Shown: positions 24,560 through 34,418, numbered from the stretch's first letter. The stretch: 64,000 nucleotides of DNA from Streptomyces sp. NBC_01241 (GCF_041435435.1 NZ_CP108494.1:7288501-7352500), one strand, 5' to 3'. Notes: generated by a model not told the origin, from the sequence alone. Program-made: numbers and translations.

Positions 24560-27500
24560 CTATCGGTTGCCATACATGGAATCGAGATACTGGAATGCAC
24601 GAACAACCGAATCCGTCGTGTTCTCAGATTTGGCCTCATGGATCGTGATGTTGATAGGACGAGTACCCGCAGACAGCAGGGAGGCTGTATCCCGAGCGTT
24701 GTAAACCCGCTCTCCACCCCGGAAGTTGACGACCTCCGTCCCTCTCTCACCTACCAGGGCGAGACCAGGAGAAGCCGACAAAGTGCCCGAGGCGTAACCC
24801 TTCTTCTTTGCCGGCTTCTTCTTCTTGGGTGTGGGCTTCTTCTTAGTTGCAGGCTTCGCCGGCTGACTGACTCCAGTAAGCCACGTCAGCATAGAGGCGA
24901 TGTCCGAACGGACAGGTGTCCCCTTACCCACCCCAATACCCTTGCGGATCTTGGCAATTGCCTTATCTATGATAGAGGTGATGGCCTTAAGGATGGCCTT
25001 CTCCTCAGACTGAAGGCCCTTGACGAGAGCCTTGGCAGACTTCTCGCCCGCCTTGTAGAAGTCGTCCGAGACTGACTTGCCCAGTGCGTTCGACTGTGTG
25101 AAGACCGAGTCATACGTCTTCGTGATGTCCTTGACTTGAGTAGCGCTGGCTCCCAGCAGTGCCTTGGCCATCTCGTTACCCTGGTCCAGGCCGGCACCAG
25201 CAACTTCCGCGATGATGGCATTCCCATAGCCCTTCTTGCGAAGGGCAGTCAGGTTTGTCTTGAAGGCGGAGATTGCCTTGAGCCTGTCTTGCAGACCCGC
25301 GAGAGCACCAGACGCGGTGACACCTCCACCCGAGTTGAACGCAGCAAGAAGAGGAGTTCCTCCGCTCGCCTGGTTGGAGAGGTTTTCCCTTAGCTGGTCA
25401 CGCTTTTCACCAAGCTGGGTGAGTGCCGTGTTGGCAGCCTTGAGCTTCTGAGCGATGGCTGCTCTCTTGGACGCTGCCTTGGTGAGGACAGCGTTCTCCT
25501 TCTCCAGCCACTTGGAGAGTGAGCCGTGCTTGCTCTTGGAGATGAGGTCAGCAGAGAAAGCCTTCGAAAGAAGGTCCCTCAGCTTCCCCAGAGCAGTGTT
25601 GAGCTGACTCGTACTGCCAACCATCGCCTTGTAGAGACCGGAGTTCTTGGTCCCCGAGGCATAACCCTTCTCGATTTCTTTGCCAGCAACCAGAGAGTCA
25701 CGGGCATTGAGAACGGTCTCTCCTCCGGAGAATTTGACCAGCTCCGGTCCCTCTTCACCAACCCAGGCCCATCCCGCCGCAGCCCCATCGGTTCCAGTGG
25801 CATAGCCCTTGTTGCCAGACAAAGCCTTCTGCCAGTTACTCCCATACCTGTGCATGGCGTAGTTCAGGCCGGCATAGATGGAAGCCATGGGGTCAGTGAT
25901 ACCGCGGGACTTGTAGGGCCCCGCATAGGCGCTGAAGGTGCCTGGGATCGTCTGCATAAGACCCTGGGACGGGTAACCAGCCTTGGCATTGGAGTCCCAA
26001 AGGTTAATTGCGTTCGGGTTACCGCCGGACTCGACCTTGATGCGGTTAAGCACCAGACCGAGAGCGGAAGCAGGAAGACCTAGCTGAGCCAGAGCAGCCC
26101 TTACCTGAGGAGTCCAACGCGTAACTGCATTGCCTACTCCAGGTACTGAACTGCCAAAAGCATTAGCTATCTCGGAGACATCAGGAGGAGCGGAGTGAAG
26201 CCCACCACCACTGAAGTCAAACAGCTTCGTCAGATTAGGAAGACTCTCCTTGGCGGTCTCATAGATCTCTCCCGCCACCTGAACTGCATAGCCCGATGGG
26301 TTCTGCATGATCTCCCGAAGCCCCTTTACAGTGTCCACGACACCGTTGTATGACCCCTGGACCATGTCCCAGAGACCACCAACACCTTCCTTGAAGACAC
26401 CAATGGGGTCGGTGAGGATAGCCTTTCCGCCCTTCCAAAGAGACTTTGCGGTGTCCCAGGTACCCCCGAAAAGGTTGTCTGCCGCCTTCTTGAGGGTCTT
26501 CACGGAGAACATGTCACCCATGTACGCCTTGCCTCTTTCGAGGATGTTCCCATTGCCCTTCCAAACGTCATCCCAGAGGTAATCAGCGCTAACAGGAGCT
26601 ATAGCCCCGCCAAGAATGCCAATGACCTGGCTGAGGCCATCAGGAATAGGTGCCTTCTTGAGCAGGTCGTAGACATCCCTCGTCATGAAGTCGTAGATGC
26701 CTCGGAACTTCCCAGCAACGTCAGAACCAATGAAGTTGGCCCCCTTACGACCAGACCCCTTCATGCCCTTCTGGGTGTCTCCTCCAAGAGCATCGGAAGA
26801 GGTGTACATCCCTGAGGTGTTATTTGCACCGATGATGTCTGTTCCCAGGTCGTAGCTCTTGGCCAGATTCACAATGTGATCCAGACCGAGCTTTCCGAGA
26901 ACACCACCATCTCGGAACTTCATTGCCTGCTGGACACCATAGACACCGCCAGTACGGGCGGCCTGGTTAAGCTCATTGATCTTCTGGTGACCAAGAGCCC
27001 TGGTGACCTCTGGACGCATGACAGCTTCTCCACCAGAGAGATGGAGTTCGCCGGCAGTGGGAGAGGTGAAAACGTGGACGTCTTGCCCTGGCGTATAGCC
27101 CGGAAGAACACCACCACGAGCGTGCTTCCCCCCCGGCTTCTTGGGTGACTTCTTAGGTGACTTACTTCCACCCCCATTACCGGGGGCCTTCTTGGAGATG
27201 TCATCAAGGCTGCTGTTCAGACTCTCTGCCTTCTTGTCCGCTCCCGAGAGAGCGTCCTTGAGGTCGTTAACGGCCTGGATTAGCTTCTTGAGGCTCCGGT
27301 TGTCCAGGTTGACTATCCGGCCGTGCAGACCACTCTTGGAGGTTCCCACGAGGGTATGCACATTGTTAACCGCGGACTTGAGGTTGTTGAACGCCTCCTT
27401 GATGGTCCCCAACTTGGAACCATTGAGCTTCCCAACAGCCTTGATCGTCTCCTTGATTTTGTCATGGAGATTTTTGCAAGCAGATGTGGCGCTATGGAAT

Positions 27501-30208
27501 TGATCTGAAAGCTTGCCAAGCTCCTTCTTGTTGAGAGCAGACACCGCAAGGGTGGTGTTCTCAATCTTGTCCTTCAGGTCCCCGACGGTTCCATGGGCTG
27601 AATCAACGGAGAGCTTTAGGCCGTTCAGCGTCTTGCCGTTCAGTTCTCCCACCTGTTTGATAGAATTTTCTATCTTCGAGGTGAGTTCCTTGAACTTTTT
27701 CTCAAGATCGGTGACTTCCCCACCCACAGTCCCCAGGGTGGCTTTGTTGAGTTCCCCTACCTGAGTATGGGCATTGTTGACCGCGGTATTGGCATTGCCA
27801 GCAGCACCCTGGAGGGTCCCGTTGCCCGTGCCTGCGAACTGGTCGACAAGCTGCCTAATCGTCGTGCCGTTGACTTCCCGGATCTCACGTTGAAGGCGCC
27901 TGATGGCGGCCTCGGTGTCCGAGATAGCGTTCTCGGTGTCCCGCATCTGGGTACGGAGTCCATTGGCCTGGGAATCCCTACCCGTGATCCGGTCACGAGT
28001 ACGGGCTATAGGACCGCGGGTGTCCCCACCTCGAAGCTCTGTACGCCTGTCCCGGTATGCCTGCCGGGAGCCACCTCTGACTCCAGCAGCCGTTTGACGG
28101 GCTGTCCTGGCCACTCCTCGGGCTCCGCGGCCCGCTCCCCTAGCGGCCGAGGCCGTGCCACCAGCAAGAGACCCAAATATCTTGGTTACCTTGCCGAGTA
28201 CCTTGGTTGCAATGCCGATAGCAAGGATGAATGGCAGAACAACCGCAGCCAGCTTAAGAAGGCTTGCAAAGACTTCCTTGACCTGAGGATGAGCCTCAAG
28301 CCAGTCCGAGAACCACTGGATTTGCTTAACAAACTTACTGACAGCTTCGACGGAAGTCTTGATCAGGGTAATGATGTTGTCCTTCTGCCCTGAGCCAAGC
28401 TGTTGAACCTGCTGAAGAAGTCCACCCTCGTAAACCGTATTCCCGTTCTTGTCCTTGCCAGTAGCCTTACCCATGATGGACTGACCAAGAGGCGTGTACT
28501 CATACTCGCCAGTCTTCTTATTCTCCTGAGCAAACAGGGAGCCTAGGCTGAACTGAGCCTGCTCCTTCATCTGAGAAATGCGGCCACTGATGGTGGCAGA
28601 GGTCATACTCTCGCCGTAGCCGGCGGAGCCTCCCTTGGTGCTGTGTGCTTTAGAGTTGACGATAGGCTGACCGGTCTTCGGGTCAATCTTTCGCTTCCCG
28701 TTCTTGTCCATCTCAAAGTAATTGGGATCCCAGGTTTGCAGGATGTTGTCCATCATGTCCTGCCCAGAAACACCGCCACCCTTGACAACGGGAGTGCCTA
28801 CCTGCTTCCAGAAAGCACCAGCGTTCTTGAACCCGAACATGCGAGCAAGTTCACCAGCCGGCATACCAGTTGCCTGAACAAGCTGGTTGATGTTTCGGGT
28901 AGGCGCCTTGTCAAGGTCCATGATGCGGTCTGTTGCATACATGGCCCGCTTGAACATTTCAGGGTCAAGGTTTCCCGCACGGGCCATCGTGTCGCCGATG
29001 GCCTTGATGATGTCAGTAGTTTTGCTTGCGGCCCTATCAGCAGCCGCCTCCTTGGTCTTCGGCTTGTACCACTCGGTGTCATTACCGGCGATAGACCGGA
29101 TGAGCTTCATTTGGTACTCGTGCATCGTGTCAATGCTGAATGGGGTATCAATGGCGTACTGCTGGACAGTCTTCATCTGAGCAGCAGACTGCTTCTTGGA
29201 AACTCCTGCCGCGGAGAGACCCATCTGCCCGAGGATTCTCATGTCTGCGGAATTGACACCGATGGTGGTAAGCATTCCTGCTACCAACCCAAGAGGGGCT
29301 AGGAGGTTGGAAGTTACCAAGCGTCCTGTCTCAGTGATATTGGTACCAAGACGCTCAATGGACTCACCCTGACGACGCCAGGAGGTAGAGAGGTTGGTCA
29401 GGGAACGGCCTACAGACCTTGTGTGGTCGTCCATCTCTCGACGGTAAGTGCGGAGTTGGCCCCTGAGAGAAGCCAACTGATCCCTATGAGCGTCCATCTG
29501 GCCTCGGAGGTCAGCCAGTCGGGCGGTACGAGCCTCAGTGAGGGTTCGACGAAGCTCTTCCCTTTGCTGGATCTGAGACCGCCTCTGTGCTGCTGCCTCA
29601 TCACGGGCAGCCTTCTCGGCGGCCACCTGCCTGTCCCGAATGAACTTCATGTACGAGCGCTGTGCGGTCTCCCACCGACGAGCCTCCTCGGTACGGGCCT
29701 GGCGCTCGGACCTCTCACGTTCACGAAGGAGACGAAGCCTCTCCTTCTCAGCAGTCTGCCAAGCCTTGGTCTTGGTCTGAGCTGCCTTCTGCTCTTCCTT
29801 GACCGCGGTCTGAATAGCCTTACGAGTCTCAGCAGAAGTGGACTCAAGGAGCTTCTTCTTCTTCTTCTCCAGCTCGGCAGCTTCCCGGAATCGCTTCCCG
29901 GCTTCCTTGCCATAGTCCTTGGTGATCTCCTGTTCGATCCTCTTCAGGACCTTCTTGGAGTCCATGGAGGACTTCTGGATTTCCTTCTGAGCCTTCTCAG
30001 CAGCAGCCTTGGCCTTCTTCGGAATGGTAGCTACCTGACTGGTAACACCCTGAGCAAAGGTCTTGCCGGCTGCCTTACCCGAAGCTCCCATCTGCTTCTC
30101 AAGCTGAGCACGAGTCTCCTTGAGCTGCTTCTGATTGATCTTCGGGAAAACATCGATGTAGCCCGATCCGACCTTTATTGGCCCACGGCCTGATCCGGTC
30201 ACTGCCAT
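24560..30208 (-). CDS. tail tape measure protein with lytic transglycosylase domain
   Basis: 1882 residues; length sets the tail length. Coiled-coil and Lys/Glu/Arg-rich N-terminus (about 1-280), membrane-like stretch near 650 (V-V-L-P-F-I-L-A-I-G-I-A), Ala/Gly-rich middle. A soluble transglycosylase-type domain lies around residue 1400: I-K-V-E-S-G-G-N-P-N-A-I-N, G-L-M-Q-T-I-P-G-T-F and A-G-L-N-Y-A. Repeated E-R-G/E-E-G-P-E-L-V-K-F-S-G-G-E-T-V-type motifs occur three or more times in the second half. Confidence 0.95.
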   Translation of the reverse strand: MAVTGSGRGPIKVGSGYIDVFPKINQKQLKETRAQLEKQMGASGKAAGKTFAQGVTSQVATIPKKAKAAAEKAQKEIQKSSMDSKKVLKRIEQEITKDYGKEAGKRFREAAELEKKKKKLLESTSAETRKAIQTAVKEEQKAAQTKTKAWQTAEKERLRLLRERERSERQARTEEARRWETAQRSYMKFIRDRQVAAEKAARDEAAAQRRSQIQQREELRRTLTEARTARLADLRGQMDAHRDQLASLRGQLRTYRREMDDHTRSVGRSLTNLSTSWRRQGESIERLGTNITETGRLVTSNLLAPLGLVAGMLTTIGVNSADMRILGQMGLSAAGVSKKQSAAQMKTVQQYAIDTPFSIDTMHEYQMKLIRSIAGNDTEWYKPKTKEAAADRAASKTTDIIKAIGDTMARAGNLDPEMFKRAMYATDRIMDLDKAPTRNINQLVQATGMPAGELARMFGFKNAGAFWKQVGTPVVKGGGVSGQDMMDNILQTWDPNYFEMDKNGKRKIDPKTGQPIVNSKAHSTKGGSAGYGESMTSATISGRISQMKEQAQFSLGSLFAQENKKTGEYEYTPLGQSIMGKATGKDKNGNTVYEGGLLQQVQQLGSGQKDNIITLIKTSVEAVSKFVKQIQWFSDWLEAHPQVKEVFASLLKLAAVVLPFILAIGIATKVLGKVTKIFGSLAGGTASAARGAGRGARGVARTARQTAAGVRGGSRQAYRDRRTELRGGDTRGPIARTRDRITGRDSQANGLRTQMRDTENAISDTEAAIRRLQREIREVNGTTIRQLVDQFAGTGNGTLQGAAGNANTAVNNAHTQVGELNKATLGTVGGEVTDLEKKFKELTSKIENSIKQVGELNGKTLNGLKLSVDSAHGTVGDLKDKIENTTLAVSALNKKELGKLSDQFHSATSACKNLHDKIKETIKAVGKLNGSKLGTIKEAFNNLKSAVNNVHTLVGTSKSGLHGRIVNLDNRSLKKLIQAVNDLKDALSGADKKAESLNSSLDDISKKAPGNGGGSKSPKKSPKKPGGKHARGGVLPGYTPGQDVHVFTSPTAGELHLSGGEAVMRPEVTRALGHQKINELNQAARTGGVYGVQQAMKFRDGGVLGKLGLDHIVNLAKSYDLGTDIIGANNTSGMYTSSDALGGDTQKGMKGSGRKGANFIGSDVAGKFRGIYDFMTRDVYDLLKKAPIPDGLSQVIGILGGAIAPVSADYLWDDVWKGNGNILERGKAYMGDMFSVKTLKKAADNLFGGTWDTAKSLWKGGKAILTDPIGVFKEGVGGLWDMVQGSYNGVVDTVKGLREIMQNPSGYAVQVAGEIYETAKESLPNLTKLFDFSGGGLHSAPPDVSEIANAFGSSVPGVGNAVTRWTPQVRAALAQLGLPASALGLVLNRIKVESGGNPNAINLWDSNAKAGYPSQGLMQTIPGTFSAYAGPYKSRGITDPMASIYAGLNYAMHRYGSNWQKALSGNKGYATGTDGAAAGWAWVGEEGPELVKFSGGETVLNARDSLVAGKEIEKGYASGTKNSGLYKAMVGSTSQLNTALGKLRDLLSKAFSADLISKSKHGSLSKWLEKENAVLTKAASKRAAIAQKLKAANTALTQLGEKRDQLRENLSNQASGGTPLLAAFNSGGGVTASGALAGLQDRLKAISAFKTNLTALRKKGYGNAIIAEVAGAGLDQGNEMAKALLGASATQVKDITKTYDSVFTQSNALGKSVSDDFYKAGEKSAKALVKGLQSEEKAILKAITSIIDKAIAKIRKGIGVGKGTPVRSDIASMLTWLTGVSQPAKPATKKKPTPKKKKPAKKKGYASGTLSASPGLALVGERGTEVVNFRGGERVYNARDTASLLSAGTRPINITIHEAKSENTTDSVVRAFQYLDSMYGNR

Positions 30209-30216
30209 GGGCCCTC

Positions 30217-30642
30217 CTAAAGGGAACTCATCTTGCCGAAGAATGCGGCTACTTCCTGGCCAGAGGCGAAATCCTCGGGCTTGGTCTTCTGGGGTTCAGG
30301 TTCGGATTCACCCGGACGTTGAACGGGGGTAGGCAGAGGCATAGACTCTGCGTTCTCAGCCGAATTGGCCTGAATGAAGAGATAGTTGGACAGCTCCTGC
30401 CCGTCAGACAGACGGGCCAGGAGGTAGCTCTCAGGTCCCCATTCAGTGGCCTCGTCCAAGGCCATGAGGAGAGTGGACCTCCCCGGCTTTCTCAGGAGTG
30501 ACTTCACACAGACATAGATCTTGTGAAGTGACAACCGCCCGTGCTTGAGATCCTCCAAGTCCAAATGAAAGAACTCCTGGAGGTCTGCCTCCAGTTCATC
30601 TCTATGTTCCTGGAGAGCACGAACGGTCAGTATCAGTTTCCC
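30217..30642 (-). CDS. tail assembly chaperone, frameshift extension (T part)
   Basis: This frame has no good start of its own and joins the upstream chaperone by a -1 shift at the slippery heptamer at 30636-30642. After slippage it reads K-L-I-L-T-V-R-A-L-Q-E-H-R and continues to a stop at 30217, just before the tape measure. Equivalent to the GT product of lambda, which binds the tape measure during tail assembly. Confidence 0.8.
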   Translation of the reverse strand, partial: GKLILTVRALQEHRDELEADLQEFFHLDLEDLKHGRLSLHKIYVCVKSLLRKPGRSTLLMALDEATEWGPESYLLARLSDGQELSNYLFIQANSAENAESMPLPTPVQRPGESEPEPQKTKPEDFASGQEVAAFFGKMSSL

Positions 30643-30932
30643 GGGTCACCGTACCCACACGCGTTGAGAACCAGTTCGGAGAAGTCACCGAACTGACGCA
30701 TCGTGGGGCGAGTCTTCCTGAACGCAACCCACTGGTCAGGGCCAACGATCTCCTGAATCACCTCGGACTCGGTCTCTGCAAGGGCAACCTCGAAGGGGAG
30801 GTCCAGCGGGTCAGCCGGCACGGCGTATTCCGTGTCCTTGTACGTAAAGGTGTTGACCTTCGGCGTGGTCTCCTCAGAGTCATCCGCCTTCGGAGTGGGC
30901 TTGGTTGCCGCGGTCTTTCGTGCAGTGGTCAT
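30633..30932 (-). CDS. tail assembly chaperone (G part)
   Basis: 99 residues from the ATG at 30932 (GGAG 8 nt upstream). Lys/Thr/Ala-rich N-terminus, then a compact acidic domain ending A-C-G-Y-G-D-P-G-N-stop. The stop directly follows the slippery sequence. An operator-type element lies 58 nt upstream of the start. Confidence 0.85.
   Translation of the reverse strand: MTTARKTAATKPTPKADDSEETTPKVNTFTYKDTEYAVPADPLDLPFEVALAETESEVIQEIVGPDQWVAFRKTRPTMRQFGDFSELVLNACGYGDPGN
30636..30642 (-). other. programmed -1 frameshift site GGGAAAC
   Basis: On the - strand the zero frame reads CCG GGA AAC TGA. The X-XXY-YYZ heptamer G-GGA-AAC sits right before the stop, in the position of the lambda G/GT slip (GGGAAAG). 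Confidence 0.85.
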
Positions 30933-30989
30933 AGTGGGCTCCAGATATGTCGTGTGAGAGGGAGCCGGGGTTTTAGACCTCCCGGCAGG

Positions 30990-31002
30990 GTCTCGAATCA
31001 AC
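30990..31002 (-). promoter_or_regulatory. 13-bp operator element (- strand), possible promoter
   Basis: Exact GTTGATTCGAGAC on the - strand, upstream of the tail chaperone gene and pointing along its transcription. A GTCTAA at 17-bp spacing is a weak -10 candidate. Confidence 0.65.
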
Positions 31003-31015
31003 TAACGGGACATGC

Positions 31016-31612
31016 TTACGGAGTCGTACCCATGTCCTCGGTGGTGAGGATGTAACCGAGCTTTCCACTGGCGTCCATAGCGTCAATCGTCAACTCGAAC
31101 TGCTGAGACTGGGTCCGCTGGAGGGTGATAGCCCCTCGCTCGGCGACCATGGCGCGGTTGATAACCGCACGCCACAGGTGACCCTTGTACTTCCAGTCAC
31201 AGACAAGAGCGAACTCCTTCATATCCGGAAGGGAGCTGAGGTCAAGCCGGTACTCACCAGTCGGAGTCGGGGAGCCTGCAACATCCTCCACACTCTCAAC
31301 CCATTCGGCACCGAAGAAGGTCTCAGTGACCAGCTTCGAGGCTTCGAGCAGAGTCGCAGAGAGCTGGAAGCTAGCAGCATCGACGTTGTAAAGAACAGGA
31401 GCCGCGGACTGCCAGGCAGGAAGAGGCGTGGTCGTGATCGACGGAGTCAGGGTGACCCCGTTCTCCGACACATACCCAAGCGCCTTGAAGCCAGCCGGCG
31501 GGGTGACCCCATCACCGGTGTCAGTAGGAAGGACCAGGCCCGCACCGGCAGGAGCAATGTAAAGCATCCCATCCGGAGCGAACCGAATGTTTTCAGCGTT
31601 TCCAGAAGGCAT
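31016..31612 (-). CDS. major tail protein
   Basis: 198 residues, position between the tail terminator and the chaperones. P-D-G-M-L-Y-I-A-P-A-G-A, Y-V-S-E-N-G-V-T-L-T-P-S and later V-C-D-W-K-Y-K-G are typical of siphophage tail-tube proteins. Forms the tail tube. Confidence 0.85.
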   Translation of the reverse strand: MPSGNAENIRFAPDGMLYIAPAGAGLVLPTDTGDGVTPPAGFKALGYVSENGVTLTPSITTTPLPAWQSAAPVLYNVDAASFQLSATLLEASKLVTETFFGAEWVESVEDVAGSPTPTGEYRLDLSSLPDMKEFALVCDWKYKGHLWRAVINRAMVAERGAITLQRTQSQQFELTIDAMDASGKLGYILTTEDMGTTP

Positions 31613-31620
31613 AAGCCACC

Positions 31621-32007
31621 TCAGTTTTCTACGTAGAACAGGGATATCTCTCCGCTGTAGACGTGTTCACGGGATGTAGCATCCGGCTCATAATCCGGCA
31701 TGCTGAGTTCTTGGGTGTCCAGGAAATAGAGGTCCCCGGAAAGGGTTGCACCGGCCTTCTTAAGGAAGATCTCCCTGACAAGGAAGGCAAGCCCGGCAGC
31801 CTCCTCTCTGTCTGGATCACGCACCTCATAGACCACGTCCACGCGGTCCATGCAGTCCCGTACCATTCGGAATCCTCCGTTGTGGCTTACGTAGACTGTG
31901 GTGGTGCCAACCTGACGCGTATTCATGTCTCCAGTGACCACACCGGAGGGAAGCTCAGACTGATCACGTAGAAACTGAATGATTGACTTCATAGGGTCTT
32001 GGCTCAT
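31621..32007 (-). CDS. tail terminator-like protein
   Basis: 128 residues; order in the morphogenesis module and the mixed alpha/beta pattern fit the tail terminator, which caps the tail tube. ATGA overlap with the upstream gene. Confidence 0.6.
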   Translation of the reverse strand: MSQDPMKSIIQFLRDQSELPSGVVTGDMNTRQVGTTTVYVSHNGGFRMVRDCMDRVDVVYEVRDPDREEAAGLAFLVREIFLKKAGATLSGDLYFLDTQELSMPDYEPDATSREHVYSGEISLFYVEN

Positions 32008-32357
32008 TCAATCCTCGCCTTCAGAAGAGCTTCCTTGAGGTACCGCCTACCGGGATGACGACGCCCACCGCGGTCCGTCCAACCCCGCTCCTGAAGCAGG
32101 GCGTGGCGTACACGGTCATTGAGTTCGATCGTCACGTTGCCGTAGTGCCCTCGGGCATCTCTCTCGATGTGAGCGGAGATGTTCTTCCTGATCTGATTCC
32201 AGTTGGTCTTGGTAGACCTGGAACGAGGAGCACCAGCAACAGCGTTGATACGGATTTTCTCCGTGACCTCGGCAACCAAGGCGCCGGCCTCCAGAGTGGA
32301 GAACATCTTGTTCTCCCATCCGCGGTGCATGGTGAGTTTGAACTGACCTTCACTCAT
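32004..32357 (-). CDS. HK97 gp10-like head-tail protein
   Basis: 117 residues from the ATG at 32357 that overlaps the upstream stop (an in-frame ATG at 32375 is less likely). Basic, helical, with an ending R-H-P-G-R-R-Y-L-K-E-A-L-L. Order and size fit HK97-gp10-like neck proteins. Confidence 0.6.
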   Translation of the reverse strand: MSEGQFKLTMHRGWENKMFSTLEAGALVAEVTEKIRINAVAGAPRSRSTKTNWNQIRKNISAHIERDARGHYGNVTIELNDRVRHALLQERGWTDRGGRRHPGRRYLKEALLKARIE

Positions 32358-32683
32358 CCGTTCTTCGCCCTCCAAATGATGAGGTGCGTATGACGGGTAG
32401 AGCCGTAAGGCCAGAGATCCGGAGGCCCATCAACCTCGTACCAGAGGCCGCGCCACTTGACACGGTCCTGATCGTCGATTGCCTCGGTGTACGGAACGTA
32501 GACATGCAGTCTTTCTTGGGCCAAGTCCCTTTCAGGGGACCGAACCTCGAAATTCCTATGAGGTTGGACACTGGCCCGGGAAGAGAGGACAAGGACCGGA
32601 TGGCCCCAGTCTTTCTTCACTGTGTAGGAACCTTCGATGTCCGAGGCCCTGTAGACCTCAACCAGCTCGTCCCACTGGGTCAT
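32354..32683 (-). CDS. head closure / neck protein
   Basis: 109 residues, start at 32683 with GGGAGG upstream. W-R-G-L-W-Y-E-V-D-G-P-P-D-L-W and H-L-I-I-W-R are typical of phage head-tail stopper proteins. Confidence 0.65.
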   Translation of the reverse strand: MTQWDELVEVYRASDIEGSYTVKKDWGHPVLVLSSRASVQPHRNFEVRSPERDLAQERLHVYVPYTEAIDDQDRVKWRGLWYEVDGPPDLWPYGSTRHTHLIIWRAKNG

Positions 32684-33243
32684 CGGCAACCCTCCCTGCG
32701 AAGGGTGATGGTCCCGGCAGAAGGCCGGTACCTTCGGAGAGCCTGCTTGGCTGCCTCGGATAGGGACTGAGGAGAGGAAGCCGTAGCAAATTGGACCTCC
32801 CGCTCTCCAGTCCTTTCCATAGCGAGTCCAGGAGTCTGAGCCATCCATCTTATGACCTCAGCCGCGGTGGCTGTCTTGAGGACAGCCGGCAGAGTGGTGT
32901 AGCCCCAGGAGCCTGTGATGGTGACTAGCCGGCCTGGCAGCCAGCCGGGGTAGAGGTAGAGACCTCCGCTGCTGAACTCCCAGCCCTCCAAGGAGACTCC
33001 GTCCTCGTAGGCAACCGAGGTCACTGTGAGGTAGGGGAGGAATCTTCGAGGGATAGAGAGCCAACAGCCCACGTCTGTGACGAGTTGGAAGGACTCATTC
33101 TCTCGACGCTCAAAGTCCTTCCCGCAGTAGTCCTCAATAAGGACTGTGCAGTCATCAATGAACGCCTGAACCCGAGCTTCTTCCTCGGGGGTGAGGGGCC
33201 ACCCAAGTCGGGTGGCCACCTCCTCAACAGTGACAAAGGCCAC
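32680..33243 (-). CDS. head-tail connector (adaptor) protein
   Basis: 187 residues. V-E-E-V-A-T-R-L-G-W-P-L-T and V-Q-A-F-I-D-D-C-T-V-L-I-E-D-Y form the helical bundle of gp6/gp15-type connectors that bind under the portal. The stop overlaps the next ATG. Confidence 0.75.
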   Translation of the reverse strand: MAFVTVEEVATRLGWPLTPEEEARVQAFIDDCTVLIEDYCGKDFERRENESFQLVTDVGCWLSIPRRFLPYLTVTSVAYEDGVSLEGWEFSSGGLYLYPGWLPGRLVTITGSWGYTTLPAVLKTATAAEVIRWMAQTPGLAMERTGEREVQFATASSPQSLSEAAKQALRRYRPSAGTITLRREGCR

Positions 33244-33275
33244 TAGTCATCCCTCCCTTCAAAGGGAAGGAGTTC

Positions 33276-34370
33276 TTAGTCTCCGGCAGGGGGGTCAACC
33301 TCGGTGATAACCACCTTGAGACCGCGGACGAACTTCTCACCAATTACAGTGGAGCCCTTCGCAAAGTCGGGGTCCTCCTTGATCGTGGTGAAGCCATACA
33401 TGGTGTCGAGGCCGATGGTGTCTGCCTTCTTGTCGTAGTCGTAGTCCACGAGCATCCGGGTGGAAATACCGTTGATGTTCTGGACCGAGCCGGTAACGGC
33501 ACCCATCGGGATAGCCGGGCAGACCGAAGCCAGGAGGAAGGCGCTCTTGTGGAGGAAGTACATCTCCAGGCCGAAGCTCGGGTGAACCACGACGTCAAAG
33601 CCGTAGTAGCTGCCGATGATCGCCCGACGAAGGGCGTTGGTGTCGCCGGAGTAGTCCACGCTGACGAACTCAGGGTCCTTCAGGAGGATGGACTCGACCT
33701 CGGGGCCGGCAATAACCAGTCGCTCGGTGCCGGGGACGTACGCCTTACCCAGGTACTCACGAGCATCAACGAACGCGGTACGGATTCGAAGAGCCCGCTC
33801 CATCATGTTCTCTCGGGCACCCGTGTACTTCGGAATGTCAACCGCGATGTCACCACCAATAGCGTTCTTCTGAGCCGTGGTCAGGCCGGCACGTGTGATG
33901 TTGGCCTTGATCCAAGCAGCAATGGTGTCATCGAAATACTCAGCCATACCGCGGGTGAGCGGAGCGAGAACCTGCCCACCGAACTTCTTGAGGTCGAAGG
34001 CAACCTGCTCCATGCTCAGGGCCGAAGCGTTCTGAACCAGGGTCGTGAGCTGAACCGGGAATCGGGTCTCGTTGATGAAGCCGTTCGGAGCCCGACGAGC
34101 AGCAGCCGGCAGCGGTCGGTCAGAGGCCGCCGCAAACACGTTGGAGTCACCCGTGATCGGGTTCTTGATGATGGAGGAAACACCAGTCTCCTGCACCTTG
34201 ATGGAACGGCTCGGGCGATTGACGTTAATCACGTCACCCAGGCCACCAGTGAAGTTCAGCTCCGAGTACCGAGCCGGGATGGAACCAAGGGTGAGCTGTC
34301 GGTCCAGAAGACCGAGAGCCGCAATGGTGACCTGCTTCGGGTCAAGATTAAAGTGATGCGTAGTTGCCAT
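33276..34370 (-). CDS. major capsid protein
   Basis: 364 residues starting A-T-T-H-H-F-N-L-D-P-K at 34370. The opening (L-D-R-Q-L-T-L-G ... G-D-V-I-N-V-N-R-P) fits the P22-coat-like major capsid family found in actinophages. HK97 fold expected. A terminator-like hairpin stands between it and the scaffold gene, so capsid expression may be set separately. Confidence 0.85.
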   Translation of the reverse strand: MATTHHFNLDPKQVTIAALGLLDRQLTLGSIPARYSELNFTGGLGDVINVNRPSRSIKVQETGVSSIIKNPITGDSNVFAAASDRPLPAAARRAPNGFINETRFPVQLTTLVQNASALSMEQVAFDLKKFGGQVLAPLTRGMAEYFDDTIAAWIKANITRAGLTTAQKNAIGGDIAVDIPKYTGARENMMERALRIRTAFVDAREYLGKAYVPGTERLVIAGPEVESILLKDPEFVSVDYSGDTNALRRAIIGSYYGFDVVVHPSFGLEMYFLHKSAFLLASVCPAIPMGAVTGSVQNINGISTRMLVDYDYDKKADTIGLDTMYGFTTIKEDPDFAKGSTVIGEKFVRGLKVVITEVDPPAGD

Positions 34371-34392
34371 GGATTGTCCTCCAAAGGGGCAT

Positions 34393-34418
34393 GAAAAAGC
34401 CCTCCGGAGGGGAGGGCT
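34393..34418 (-). terminator. terminator-like hairpin between scaffold and capsid
   Basis: On the - strand AGCCCTCC-CCTCC-GGAGGGCT is followed by TTTTT. It lies inside the structural operon, 22 nt upstream of the capsid start, so it is either a partial terminator or an mRNA-processing or stabilising hairpin. Confidence 0.7.

Noticed and set aside
29423..30193. 256-residue + strand ORF opposite the tape measure N-terminus
   Set aside because: Leu/Ser-rich mirror of the Lys/Glu/Arg coiled coil of the tape measure gene; no ribosome site and no domain.
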